DNA of 64,000 nucleotides from Kaiparowitsia implicata GSE-PSE-MK54-09C. GTDB taxonomy: Bacteria; Cyanobacteriota; Cyanobacteriia; Elainellales; Elainellaceae. Below are positions 38,132 through 47,158 of this stretch, one piece after another. The notes under the pieces are model-generated. The model made no database searches and had not been told where the DNA came from. It saw nothing but the letters and a program-made list of their open reading frames with translations. Position 1 is the first letter of the stretch. Each line of letters begins with the position of its first letter. The translations under genes were made by a program, and so were the position numbers. The stretch covers positions 62,001-126,000 of the forward strand of contig JAHHHI010000059.1 in the NCBI GenBank assembly GCA_019359435.1, read 5' to 3'.

Positions 38132-38604
38132 GTAGACAGGCGCAGTGAACCCAAAAACTCTCATCTCCCAACCCTTTTGTTCCAGAATGACAGAAGGGAA
38201 CTAAGACTGGTTCCCCTCGCCAAAATGGGCGAGGGGGTTGGGTGCTTCGGCATAAGCGCTGAGCCGAATGGTGAGGGTCAACAGGCAACATTTGATCCGT
38301 AATCTCACCCGGCGATTGCAAGGCCTTTAGTCCTAACCCCCACCTATGGGGCTGGGGCTCTTGGGTTATGCAGGGCACGTTGTTACATGGCATCCTCGCG
38401 TCGTGAGGGTGCCATGTAACGGGGGATGAACATCAATGAGTGCCCTCGCTGTAGGATGCGCGAAATACGGCGTTTTTGATTGTCCTCAGCCTTGAGTGCA
38501 TGGCCTGAAACGCCCAGCGAACTCTCACACTTACCTCAACATGGGACAAGAGTCGGAGATGACTGCCATGATGGGGAGGTGCCTATTGTTGAGTTGACAG
38601 AGCC
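38132..38604. other. Intergenic region with two strong hairpins
   Basis: About 470 bases without a gene. It contains CCCCTCGCC/GGCGAGGGG (38213–38221 with 38228–38236) embedded in a GGTTCCCCTCGCC-type sequence that I recall as a dispersed element in cyanobacteria. A long hairpin lies at 38382–38420. The promoter of obg is expected at the right end. Confidence 0.55.
38382..38420. repeat. 16-bp stem hairpin upstream of obg
   Basis: GTTACATGGCA (38382–38392) is perfectly complementary to TGCCATGTAAC (38410–38420). The pairing continues inward through TCCTC/GAGGG with one G–T pair, leaving loop GCGTCGT. No T-run follows, so it is not a classical terminator. It may be a dispersed palindrome or a processed RNA structure. 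Confidence 0.75.
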
Positions 38605-39768
38605 ATGCAGTTTATTGATCAAGCCGAAATTGATGTCAAAGCCGGAGACGGCGGCGATGGCATGGTCGCGTTCCGTCGAGAGAAGTATGTTCCGGCGGGC
38701 GGGCCAGCAGGCGGCAATGGGGGGCGTGGCGGCTCTGTGTATTTGCAAGCAGAAGAGAATTTGCAAACGCTGCTGGACTTCCGCTATGCGCGGTTGTTCA
38801 AAGCAGACAATGGCAAGCGGGGCGGCTCCAAAAACATGACGGGAGCCTCGGGTGAGGATCGCTACATTCAGGTGCCCTGCGGCACGATGGTCTACGACGC
38901 TGAGACGGATGAGGTGGTGGGTGACTTGGTGCAGCCTGGGCAAACGCTGCGGGTCGCAGCGGGGGGCAAGGGCGGCTTAGGCAATCGCCACTTTTTAAGC
39001 AATCGCAACCGCGCGCCAGAGCTAGCCCTGCCGGGGCTACCTGGAGAAGAACGACGGCTGCGGCTAGAGCTAAAGCTGCTGGCGGAGGTGGGAATTATTG
39101 GGCTACCCAATGCCGGAAAGTCTACGTTGATTGCGTCGCTCTCGGCAGCGCGCCCTAAGATTGCGGACTATCCCTTCACTACGCTGGTGCCAAATCTAGG
39201 TGTGGTGCGCAAGCCCACAGGCGACGGGACGGTCTTTGCCGATATTCCAGGCTTGATTGAGGGCGCTCATTCGGGGCTGGGGCTGGGGCACGACTTTTTG
39301 CGCCATATTGAGCGGACGCGGGTGCTGCTGCACCTAATCGACGCTACTCAAGAGAACCCCATTGGAGCCTATGAGACGATTCGAGCAGAGCTGGTGGCCT
39401 ATGGACGGAACCTCGAAACCCGCCCCCAAATTTTGGCGCTGAATAAATTGGATGCGATCGCCCCTGAGTCTGACCAGGCTAATCAAATTGCGGCGATCGC
39501 CGCCCAGCTTCAGCAACAAACCCAGGCTCCGGTGTTTCAAATCTCGGCGGTGTCTGGGGTAGGGCTAGAGGCCATGCTAAATCATCTCTGGCAGGTGCTG
39601 GAGCAGGCCCAAGCTGCCGCGCAAGCCGCCGCACGTGAGGTCACTCTTGTCGCCCCCCGTGAAGCCGCAGACGGGGCAGATAGAACAGATGGCCCCGATG
39701 AGGCAGACGAGTTGCCAAGCAGCGAGTCAGAATTTTTGATTGATCAGTCTGCTCCCCAGACGAAATAA
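38605..39768 (+). CDS. obgE: Obg GTPase
   Basis: This ribosome-associated GTPase acts in 50S assembly and stress control. The glycine-rich Obg fold is at the start ([32 protein letters not shown]). The G domain follows with P-loop GLPNAGKST, switch [13 protein letters not shown]3 [15 protein letters not shown] and SAVSG. A short acidic C-terminus ([17 protein letters not shown]) replaces the longer OCT domain of some bacteria. ATG 38605 matches the invariant opening MQFIDQAEI. Length is 387 residues. Confidence 0.96.
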   Translation: MQFIDQAEIDVKAGDGGDGMVAFRREKYVPAGGPAGGNGGRGGSVYLQAEENLQTLLDFRYARLFKADNGKRGGSKNMTGASGEDRYIQVPCGTMVYDAETDEVVGDLVQPGQTLRVAAGGKGGLGNRHFLSNRNRAPELALPGLPGEERRLRLELKLLAEVGIIGLPNAGKSTLIASLSAARPKIADYPFTTLVPNLGVVRKPTGDGTVFADIPGLIEGAHSGLGLGHDFLRHIERTRVLLHLIDATQENPIGAYETIRAELVAYGRNLETRPQILALNKLDAIAPESDQANQIAAIAAQLQQQTQAPVFQISAVSGVGLEAMLNHLWQVLEQAQAAAQAAAREVTLVAPREAADGADRTDGPDEADELPSSESEFLIDQSAPQTK

Positions 39769-40059
39769 CGTCAGTCCCTAATGCTGGGAGGAATGCTGGG
39801 AGGCAGGAAGGCGCCAAGAAACAAAAGGTTGGCCTACCAAGGGTCGCCGCCTTGGTCATGGACTTTGTTTCTGAAGCGCTCAGCCAATCTTGAAACCGCG
39901 CTGCCTGTAACGCGGGCAAGTAGGGGTTGCATCGGTTCAGTGCAGGCTTCAAGTGTGAGAGAAGTGGCTCTCAGCAATCTTTCAGGCGACTATCAGCCAG
40001 GGTTTGGGTGGGCGCGCCATGCTAAAGGCAATTCGGTTCGTTCTATTGGAGGACGCGTC

Positions 40060-40641
40060 ATGAAATTACTATCTGTGGTGAGCACACTATCTCTACTGGC
40101 GATCGCCTGTACTAGCTCACTGCCATCCCAGTCTGCCGACCCCGCTGCTAGCCCGTCGGGCGCTCCTACCGCCACTGCGGCAGCAGAGCCAGCACCCGTC
40201 CCTACCCTGGCTCAGCCTATCGAGCTCGCCGCTACCCCCGCTGACGCGCCTGCGTCAGACTCTGCCAGCACCCGCTCGGCTGAAGAAAGCCTAGTCGCCA
40301 TGGGGCAGTTTGTCGATGGTGAACACCCCACTCGAGGCAGTGCGAAGGTCGTGACGGAAAACGGCCTGTTGTATGTGGAACTGGGCGAGGATTTTCAGAC
40401 CGATCGCGGGCCTGATTTGTTTGTCATCCTGCATCGTAGCGATGATGTCATTGGCACCACTCAACCTCCGGCTTATGCCATCCAAGAGGCCGACTATGTG
40501 TCTCTAGCTCCGTTGCAGGCCACAACGGGCGAGCAGCGCTATGCCATTCCTGCTACCGTAAACCTGGCAGATTTTCAGTCGGTGGCGATTTGGTGCCGTC
40601 GCTTTAACGCCACGTTTGGCGCGGCCAGCCTGCAACGTTAA
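40060..40641 (+). CDS. DM13-domain lipoprotein
   Basis: The 193-residue protein begins MKLLSVVSTLSLLAIACTSS, a lipoprotein signal peptide with lipobox LAIAC, so Cys17 is the likely lipidated residue. A Pro/Ala/Ser-rich spacer follows to about residue 80. A DM13 domain comes next: GQFVDGEHPTRGSAKV, RGPDLFVILHR and the closing VAIWCRRFNATFGAA with its conserved Cys. DM13 domains are thought to do redox or heme-type chemistry at the cell surface. A strong GGAGG site supports ATG 40060 over the longer frame from 39781. Confidence 0.88.
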   Translation: MKLLSVVSTLSLLAIACTSSLPSQSADPAASPSGAPTATAAAEPAPVPTLAQPIELAATPADAPASDSASTRSAEESLVAMGQFVDGEHPTRGSAKVVTENGLLYVELGEDFQTDRGPDLFVILHRSDDVIGTTQPPAYAIQEADYVSLAPLQATTGEQRYAIPATVNLADFQSVAIWCRRFNATFGAASLQR

Positions 40642-41140
40642 CACTACAAAGCCCCACTGACTCAAAGCGACTGACGCATTTGCCTCAACGCGATTCTGTT
40701 GAATCTTGAATCTGTCGAATTGTTGAGGGAGTGCAGCGGGCGATCGCCCATTCCCACAACTTACCCTAAGATGATATCTAAACTATGGGGACTATGGGGA
40801 CTATGGGGCACTTGAGTCCATAGGGCGATCGCACGATGCTAGGACTGGCATAGCGGCACTCGCGATGATGAGTTCTGCTCCATTCCTTACCTTCGATCCT
40901 TCATCAAGGTTCCTGCTTTAACGCCGGTTGTCTGGGGGGGCTCAGGGAGTGAATGGTGCGATCGCACAACGCACAACTGCAGTGCCCTAGCCTCTTGACT
41001 ACACGCTCACTCACTCTTCTGAGGATGCACGGTTTTCTAGGACGGATTGAGGAACCCGCGTCGATATAATGCGGGGCCGCTGGTCGGATGGCCAACAGTC
41101 AACGGCCAGGGTGAGGGTCTTTCCAAGCCAATCTTAATTT
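40642..41140. other. Intergenic region with a 9-bp tandem repeat
   Basis: About 500 bases without a gene. It contains three head-to-tail copies of ACTATGGGG at 40782–40808 and several HIP1-like sites. No promoter for the kinase at 41141 stands out. Confidence 0.5.
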
Positions 41141-44110
41141 ATGGCGTTTGGGCTCGACCAATTTGAAGAATTCCGACAGTGCTGCCGCGACGATGCAGCG
41201 TTCACTCGGTTGTGTCAGCTTTTGCAAGCAATGCCGCATACCGCCACGGTTGCCGCTGACCAGCACCAGGCGCTGCTGATGGCCGTTCCCCATTTGACGC
41301 TGCATCTGGATGCCGACGGCACCTGTTTGGCGGTTAGCCGTGACCCAGCTGATTATGGGGTGGAACATTGGGTGGGTCAGCGGCTAGAGGCGGTACTGCC
41401 GCCCGCCGTGGCGGTGCAATGGCAGGTGCTGATTCAGCAGGCGCAGGCTACGGGCGTGCTGCAAACGCTCGACTATCACCTGCCAGATCCCAGTCTGCCA
41501 GATTCCAGTCTGCTAGATTCCAGCCCGCGCCATTATCAGGTACGAGTGGCCGCTAACGGGCACCAACAGGTGGTGGCAGTGGTGCAAGATATCACCCAAC
41601 GCAAGCAGGCAGAAGCAGATCTGCGCCATAGTGAAGACCGTTTACAGGGTTTTTTTGATGCCACCTTTGAGGCGGTGATCATCCATAACTTTCATCAGGT
41701 GGTGGATGTGAATCCTGCGGCGGAGCGCATGTTTGGCTATAGCTATGACGAGATCGTTGGGATGCCCGTGCTGGAGTTGGCGCAGCCCGCCTCTCAGCAG
41801 GTGATTCAGGCTGCATGGCGATCGCGCCAGCATCCAGATGACCCCTATACCTATGAGGCCGTCGGCATCCGCAAAGACGGCTCGACGTTTGCCGGAGCGG
41901 TTTATGCCAAACCGATTCAGTTTCATGGGCAGCCAATGCGGGTGGCGGGCATTCGCGATATCACCGAGCGCAAGCGGGCTGAAGCCACGATCCGCCAGAG
42001 CGAAGCCCGCTATCGGGCGCTGATCGAAGGCATCCCCGATATGATGTTTCGCATCCATCGCAACGGCACCTACCTGGATGTGAAGGCCAATCACGATCAA
42101 CTGCTGATTCCGGCGGATGAGTTGATTGGCAAATCTGTGTATCACGTGTTGCCGCCTGACTTGGCTCAGCAGCGGATGCAAGCAGTGGCGCAGGCGCTAG
42201 ACACCGGACAGCCCCAGACCTTTGAATATCGCGTGCAGCTTTCGAGTCTGCGTCACCAGCGGCATGCTTCAGCCAATCCTTCGGCCTCGCCGCGTCACGC
42301 TGAGGGCTCGCTGCTGCCGTCTAGCGGCTGGCGCGACTATGAAGCGCGAGTGGTGGTGAGCGGTGAGGCCGAGGTTGTGATTATCGTGCGTGATATTACA
42401 GCCCGCATTCTGGCAGATGCGGCGCTGCGCCTATCAGAGTCAAAGTTTGCGACGGCGTTTCGCTCTAGCCCTAACCCCATGACCATTGCCACCTTGGCGG
42501 AAGGGCACATGATTGAAGCCAACGACGCCTTTTATGAAACCTTTGGCTATAGTCCCGAAGAAACGCTGCGCCATACGGTGCACGAGTTGAGCTTTTGGGT
42601 AGATCCGGGCGATCGCACCGCAATGGTGCAGCTATTGTCTCAGCAGGGGGCCGTCAAAAACCTGGAATATCAGTTTCGCACTCGCTCGGGTGAGGTGCGG
42701 CTGGTGTTATTTTCGGCTGAAATTATCGACATTGCTGGGCAGCCCTGCCTGCTCGATGTGATTGTTGATATTACTGAGCGCAAGCAAGCGGAGGTGCGCG
42801 ATCGCCTGGTGGAGCAAATTGCGCTGCGCATCCGCGAATCGCTAGAGCTAGATCAAGTTTTGCAAACCACCGTAGAAGAAGTGCGACAGGTGCTCAACAC
42901 CGACCGCGTTACCATTGGTCACGAGGTGGCTGGTAGCCTGGGGCTGATTGTGGCAGAGTCGGTCGAGTCGCCTTGGACACCCATGCTGGGGCTACGGTTT
43001 GAGCTGCCTACCCACGCCGACTACATTCAGCAGGTCAAGCAGCTTTTTGTCGATCAGGGTGTTAAAACGATCGATGACATCGACCAGGTGCAAGGCTATG
43101 AGGCGATCGCCCAGCACTATCACGAGTTTCAAATCCGCGCGTCGTTGACAGTGCCCATCACCCGCGATCATCAGTTCTTTGGGCTGCTGGTGGCACACCA
43201 CTGCGCTGGGCCACGTCAGTGGCAGGCCTATGAAGTAGAGCTGTTAGAAAAGTTAGCTACGCAAATCAGCATTGCCTTACAGCAGGCGCATCTCTACCAG
43301 CAGGTGCGCGACCTCAACGCTAGCTTAGAGCGTAAAGTAGAGCAGCGCACTGCCCAGCTTCAGCAAAAAAACCAAGAACTGCAAGAGCTAAACGACCTCA
43401 AAGACGAGTTTCTCAACGCCTTTTCGCACGATCTGCGCACTCCCGTGATGGGCATCTCGCTGGTGATTAACAACCTGCTCAATCAGCCGGGTGACACCAT
43501 TCCCGTCTCCCGCTCTATCCTCAGCCGCATGGTGCAGAGCAACGGCCACCAGCTCGCCTTGATTAAGTCGTTTCTCGAAGCGCACTCTGCGGAGACTCGG
43601 GGTGTGCATCTGCAGCCCGAACTGGTGCAGCTTAGCCTGCTAGTGCAAGTGATTGTCGAAGATCTCGAGCCGCTGGTCGCCAAAAGCCGGGCCACCCTGA
43701 CGAATCAGGTGCCGCCTGATTTGCCCCTTGTCACCGCTGACCCGGTGCAACTGCGGCGCGTGTTTGAAAACCTTGTGACCAATGCTCTCCACCACAATCC
43801 CCCCGGAGTGGCCATCACCATTGAGGGTGAGGTAGAGGAAGACATGATCCAGATTGGGTTGGCAGATAATGGGGCGGGGATGGATGCGGAGACGTGCGAT
43901 CGCCTCTTTAACCGCTATAGCCGGGGGCCCAACGTGGGTCGTCATTCCACCGGCATTGGCCTAGGGCTTTACCTGTGCCAGCAAATCATCATCGCCCACG
44001 GCGGGCAAATCGGCGTCGATAGCGCCCTCGGCCAAGGGGCGCGGTTCTGGTTCACCTTACCCCTCGCCATTCCAGCTGGTGCCAATTCTCCACCTCCACA
44101 AGATGAATAA
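41141..44110 (+). CDS. Sensor histidine kinase with four PAS-like domains and a GAF domain
   Basis: The 989-residue protein has no membrane helix. Four PAS/PAC units follow one another, each ending in a DIT-x-RKxAE motif or close variant (DITQRKQAEADLR, DITERKRAEATIR, DITARILADAALR, DITERKQAEVRDR). A phytochrome-like GAF domain comes next (RVTIGHEV to LVAHHCAGPRQW). It lacks the chromophore Cys near IRASLTVPI, so bilin binding is unlikely. A coiled coil leads to the kinase core: FSHDLRTPV, TNALHHN, DNGAGM and GIGLGLYLCQQII. A 15-base repeat (LPDPS/LPDSS/LLDSS) lies in the first PAS. No regulator gene is adjacent. Confidence 0.92.
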   Translation: MAFGLDQFEEFRQCCRDDAAFTRLCQLLQAMPHTATVAADQHQALLMAVPHLTLHLDADGTCLAVSRDPADYGVEHWVGQRLEAVLPPAVAVQWQVLIQQAQATGVLQTLDYHLPDPSLPDSSLLDSSPRHYQVRVAANGHQQVVAVVQDITQRKQAEADLRHSEDRLQGFFDATFEAVIIHNFHQVVDVNPAAERMFGYSYDEIVGMPVLELAQPASQQVIQAAWRSRQHPDDPYTYEAVGIRKDGSTFAGAVYAKPIQFHGQPMRVAGIRDITERKRAEATIRQSEARYRALIEGIPDMMFRIHRNGTYLDVKANHDQLLIPADELIGKSVYHVLPPDLAQQRMQAVAQALDTGQPQTFEYRVQLSSLRHQRHASANPSASPRHAEGSLLPSSGWRDYEARVVVSGEAEVVIIVRDITARILADAALRLSESKFATAFRSSPNPMTIATLAEGHMIEANDAFYETFGYSPEETLRHTVHELSFWVDPGDRTAMVQLLSQQGAVKNLEYQFRTRSGEVRLVLFSAEIIDIAGQPCLLDVIVDITERKQAEVRDRLVEQIALRIRESLELDQVLQTTVEEVRQVLNTDRVTIGHEVAGSLGLIVAESVESPWTPMLGLRFELPTHADYIQQVKQLFVDQGVKTIDDIDQVQGYEAIAQHYHEFQIRASLTVPITRDHQFFGLLVAHHCAGPRQWQAYEVELLEKLATQISIALQQAHLYQQVRDLNASLERKVEQRTAQLQQKNQELQELNDLKDEFLNAFSHDLRTPVMGISLVINNLLNQPGDTIPVSRSILSRMVQSNGHQLALIKSFLEAHSAETRGVHLQPELVQLSLLVQVIVEDLEPLVAKSRATLTNQVPPDLPLVTADPVQLRRVFENLVTNALHHNPPGVAITIEGEVEEDMIQIGLADNGAGMDAETCDRLFNRYSRGPNVGRHSTGIGLGLYLCQQIIIAHGGQIGVDSALGQGARFWFTLPLAIPAGANSPPPQDE

Positions 44111-44568
44111 CGCGCTACTGTTGAGGCGTCAGGCTGAGGGCGGCGCGACAGGTTCACTGCCTCGCTTGATCGCTCTTTAAAAAAGATCCTGAGAAAAGCC
44201 CCTGAAAGAACCGGTTTGACGCCATCCAGGCCTGAAGTTTAGGGAAGTTTAGGCCGGAGTGACCGCACCATATCCCAACCTGATCAGTCAAGCGAAAACT
44301 CGCAAGGCGAGAAAATTTATAAGAACTCGATGGATTCCTTGGGCCGGATATATGCACAATTGCTGCTTTACTTATATCATTCACTGAGAAATGCGGCGGA
44401 TTCTGTCAGACCACCATCCTGATAGACGCTTAAACTTGACGAGAATCGTGAAGCGCCGTTCTGCCACTACAGGGTTGCCTGCGCCTACGGCAGCTCGTTT
44501 ACTCCGTGTTTAGATCATGTGCTACTGTTCTTTCTCCTTCACCCATCCTGGCTGAACCCACCTCCCAG
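44111..44568. other. Intergenic region upstream of the phosphoglycosyltransferase
   Basis: About 460 bases. An in-frame GTG at 44506 could lengthen the next protein by 21 residues. Otherwise I see no gene, repeat or clear promoter. Confidence 0.45.
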
Positions 44569-45618
44569 ATGCACGTTCAACACCTGTATCATCTGACTGC
44601 ATTTTTTGTCGCTGCCGCTGTTGTGCTGGTTAGCACGCCCATTGTCAACCGCGTTGGCTTGCTCAGCGGCTATGTGGATAAGCCGGGCGATCGCAAAGTG
44701 CATGACCGCCCCATGGTTCGCTTGGGCGGTGTGTCTATCTTTTTTGGAACGCTGCTGGCGCTGCTGCTGATTTGGGCGATCGGCGGGTTTACGCTGCTGC
44801 AGCCGGGAAAAGACTACGAAATTTGGGGCGTTGCGATCGGCGGCGTGGTGTTCTTTTTGATTGGGCTGACCGATGACCTAATTGGGCTATCGCCCTTGTC
44901 GCGGTTGGTGATGCAGTTTACCGTCGCATCCTGCGCCTGGTTCTCCGGTGTGCAGATCGATTTTCTGTCGGTTCCCTTTAACGGGTTGATGCAAATTCCT
45001 GCCTGGATTAGCTTGCCCCTTACGGTTATCTGGCTGGTGGGAATGGCCAACGCCATCAACTGGATTGATGGACTCGACGGGCTGGCAGCGGGTGTCGCAG
45101 GGATTGCGGCTCTGGTGATGCTGGTGGTGTGCTTGTTTATGAACCAGCCCGCGGCAGGGCTGATTTCAGCGGCACTGGCTGGGAGTTGCCTGGGCTTTTT
45201 GCGCTATAACTTCAACCCAGCGCAGATCTTCATGGGGGATGGGGGCGCGTATTTTATTGGCTTTACGCTGGCGGGTGTGGGCGTCACTGGGCTTGTCAAG
45301 GGGGTGACCACCGTTGCGGTGCTGCTGCCCTACTTGATTTTGGCAGTGCCCATTCTAGATATGTCAGCGGTGATTTTAGATCGGCTGCGCAATGGCAAGT
45401 CGCCCTTTAAGGCCGATAATCGCCATTTGCACCATCGGCTGTTGGATGCAGGGTTGCCTCACCGCATGACGGTGCTGTTTATCTATGCGCTGACGTTTTG
45501 GGCTGGCAGTTTGGCGCTGGCATTTTCGGGCATCCCCAGCGGGTTGGCTTATGCTCTAGCAGCCACGGCGCTGCTTAGCTATACGGGTTGGAAGGCTCGC
45601 AAGCAGGCCCGTTCATAA
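44569..45618 (+). CDS. WecA/TagO-like undecaprenyl-phosphate sugar-phosphate transferase
   Basis: The 349-residue polytopic membrane enzyme starts the lipid-linked phase of a surface polymer by moving a HexNAc-1-phosphate onto undecaprenyl phosphate. Diagnostic residues are GLTDDLIGLSPL (the magnesium-binding DD), ANAINWIDGLDGLAAG, FMGDGGAYFIGF and the cytosolic DNRHLHHRLLDAG. That last motif, with HHR, marks the WecA/TagO branch rather than MraY. About ten or eleven helices are visible. ATG 44569 was chosen. It could supply the lipid primer for the glycan cluster at 14.6–27.8 kb. The cinA gene follows 43 bases later. Confidence 0.9.
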   Translation: MHVQHLYHLTAFFVAAAVVLVSTPIVNRVGLLSGYVDKPGDRKVHDRPMVRLGGVSIFFGTLLALLLIWAIGGFTLLQPGKDYEIWGVAIGGVVFFLIGLTDDLIGLSPLSRLVMQFTVASCAWFSGVQIDFLSVPFNGLMQIPAWISLPLTVIWLVGMANAINWIDGLDGLAAGVAGIAALVMLVVCLFMNQPAAGLISAALAGSCLGFLRYNFNPAQIFMGDGGAYFIGFTLAGVGVTGLVKGVTTVAVLLPYLILAVPILDMSAVILDRLRNGKSPFKADNRHLHHRLLDAGLPHRMTVLFIYALTFWAGSLALAFSGIPSGLAYALAATALLSYTGWKARKQARS

Positions 45619-45661
45619 CCAGCCAACTCATACCAGCCCGAATTATAACCAGGAGGTAAGC

Positions 45662-46924
45662 ATGCCAGAGTTGATGGGTGCCGAGGTGATTTGCGTCGGT
45701 ACGGAGCTGCTGCTGGGCGATATTCTCAATACCAATGCTCAGTTCTTAGCGCAGGAACTCGCCACGCTGGGCATTTCTCACTTCTACCAAACGGTGGTGG
45801 GCGACAATTCCCAACGGCTAAAGGATGTGGTGGCGATCGCCCTGCAACGATCCAGCATCCTCATTTTTACGGGGGGGCTGGGGCCAACCCCGGATGACCT
45901 GACGACCGAAACCCTGGCAGACTGCTTTAGAGTGCCCTTGGTCGAGCATCCTCAGGTGCTGGACGATATCACCCAGAAATATACCGCTCGCGGACGCCCC
46001 ATGAGCCCCAGCAACCGCAAGCAGGCGCTCCAACCCAAGGGTGCAGCGGTCTTGCCCAATCGGCTGGGCACCGCTCCGGGCATGATTTGGGCACCGCGTC
46101 CGGGGGTGCTGATCTACACGTTTCCGGGGGTGCCGCGCGAAATGAAGGCCATGTGGCGAGAAACAGCGGTGCCTGATCTGCGACGGCGGGGCTTTGGGAC
46201 GACGACGATTCACAGCCACATGCTGCGATTTTGGGGAATTTCAGAATCGGCGCTTGCAGAACAAGTTGCGTCGTTTCTGGCTCTGCAAAATCCCACGGTG
46301 GCCCCCTATGCGGGGCAGGGCGAAGTGCGGCTGCGGGTGGCAGCGCGAGCCCTGTCTACAGCGGAGGCTGAGGCGCTGATTGCCCCAGTGGCCGATCAGC
46401 TCCGGGCGATCGCCGGTCTGCATTACTACGGTCAAGACGACGAGACGCTAGCCTCGGTGGTGGGCCAACTGCTGCAGGCGGCTGGGCAGACGGTGGCGGT
46501 GGCAGAATCCTGCACGGGGGGCGGACTGGGGCATCTGTTGACAGCGGTGCCTGGGAGTTCTGCCTATTTTTGGGGCGGCATCATTTCCTATGCCAATGCG
46601 GTGAAGGTGGACTTGTTGGGGGTGGATGCGGGCGACTTGGCGACCCATGGCGCGGTGAGTGAGGACGTGGCGAAGCAGATGGCGGTGGGAGTGCGATCGC
46701 GCCTGCATACCACCTGGGGGCTTAGCATCACCGGGGTGGCGGGGCCAGGGGGCGGCACCCCAGCCAAGCCGGTGGGGATGGTGTGCCTGGGCGTGGCTGG
46801 GCCAGATTCGGTCGAATGCCACACTCTGCAGTATGGGGTGCACCGCGATCGCGACTTGATTCGGCATCTCAGCGCCCATACCGCCCTGGATTTGCTGCGG
46901 CGTAAGCTGTTGGCGCGTGAGTAA
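45662..46924 (+). CDS. cinA: CinA-like protein, NMN amidase domain
   Basis: Residues 1–170 are the MoCF/COG1058 domain (EVICVGTELLLGDILNTNAQ, IFTGGLGPTPDDLTTE). From about 270 lies the PncC nicotinamide-mononucleotide deamidase domain (AVAESCTGGGLGHLLTAVPG, ISYANAVKVDLLGV, SITGVAGPGGGTPAKPVG). The full-length form probably recycles NMN and ADP-ribose. Start ATG 45662 has an excellent AGGAGGT site. At 420 residues the length is normal. Confidence 0.95.
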   Translation: MPELMGAEVICVGTELLLGDILNTNAQFLAQELATLGISHFYQTVVGDNSQRLKDVVAIALQRSSILIFTGGLGPTPDDLTTETLADCFRVPLVEHPQVLDDITQKYTARGRPMSPSNRKQALQPKGAAVLPNRLGTAPGMIWAPRPGVLIYTFPGVPREMKAMWRETAVPDLRRRGFGTTTIHSHMLRFWGISESALAEQVASFLALQNPTVAPYAGQGEVRLRVAARALSTAEAEALIAPVADQLRAIAGLHYYGQDDETLASVVGQLLQAAGQTVAVAESCTGGGLGHLLTAVPGSSAYFWGGIISYANAVKVDLLGVDAGDLATHGAVSEDVAKQMAVGVRSRLHTTWGLSITGVAGPGGGTPAKPVGMVCLGVAGPDSVECHTLQYGVHRDRDLIRHLSAHTALDLLRRKLLARE

Positions 46925-46930
46925 ACCCAG

Positions 46931-46999
46931 AGGACTGACGCAGTGAGATGGGTTTCCCATCCCAAATTTCTAGAACGCCGCGCGATGTGCGTCAGTCCT
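46931..46999. repeat. 69-bp element bounded by 12-bp perfect inverted repeats
   Basis: AGGACTGACGCA (46931–46942) is repeated in inverted form as TGCGTCAGTCCT (46988–46999). An inner hairpin GATGGGTTTCCCATC lies within. The core GACTGACGCA recalls the ends of small non-autonomous elements common in cyanobacteria. It could equally be a terminator region of cinA, but there is no T-run. Further GACTGACGCA-like or GTCAGTCC fragments lie near 39770 and 40668. Confidence 0.6.
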
Positions 47000-47158
47000 G
47001 ACCGAGTGCCTAGCCCAGTAAAAGTGTGCCAACTGGCCGGGTTTATCTGACAATGGAGAATGTCTGCTCTAACGAGCGGAGTCATTGTTCTATTGATGGC
47101 TGTTGCGGCTGCCGAAGATGGGCACACCGCGCCCCCAACTCCAGGTTTGATAAGGCGA

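Noticed and set aside
41141-44110. Bilin-binding photoreceptor reading of the GAF domain
   Set aside because: The LVAHHCAGPRQW block is phytochrome-like, but the chromophore-attaching Cys is missing at the expected place.
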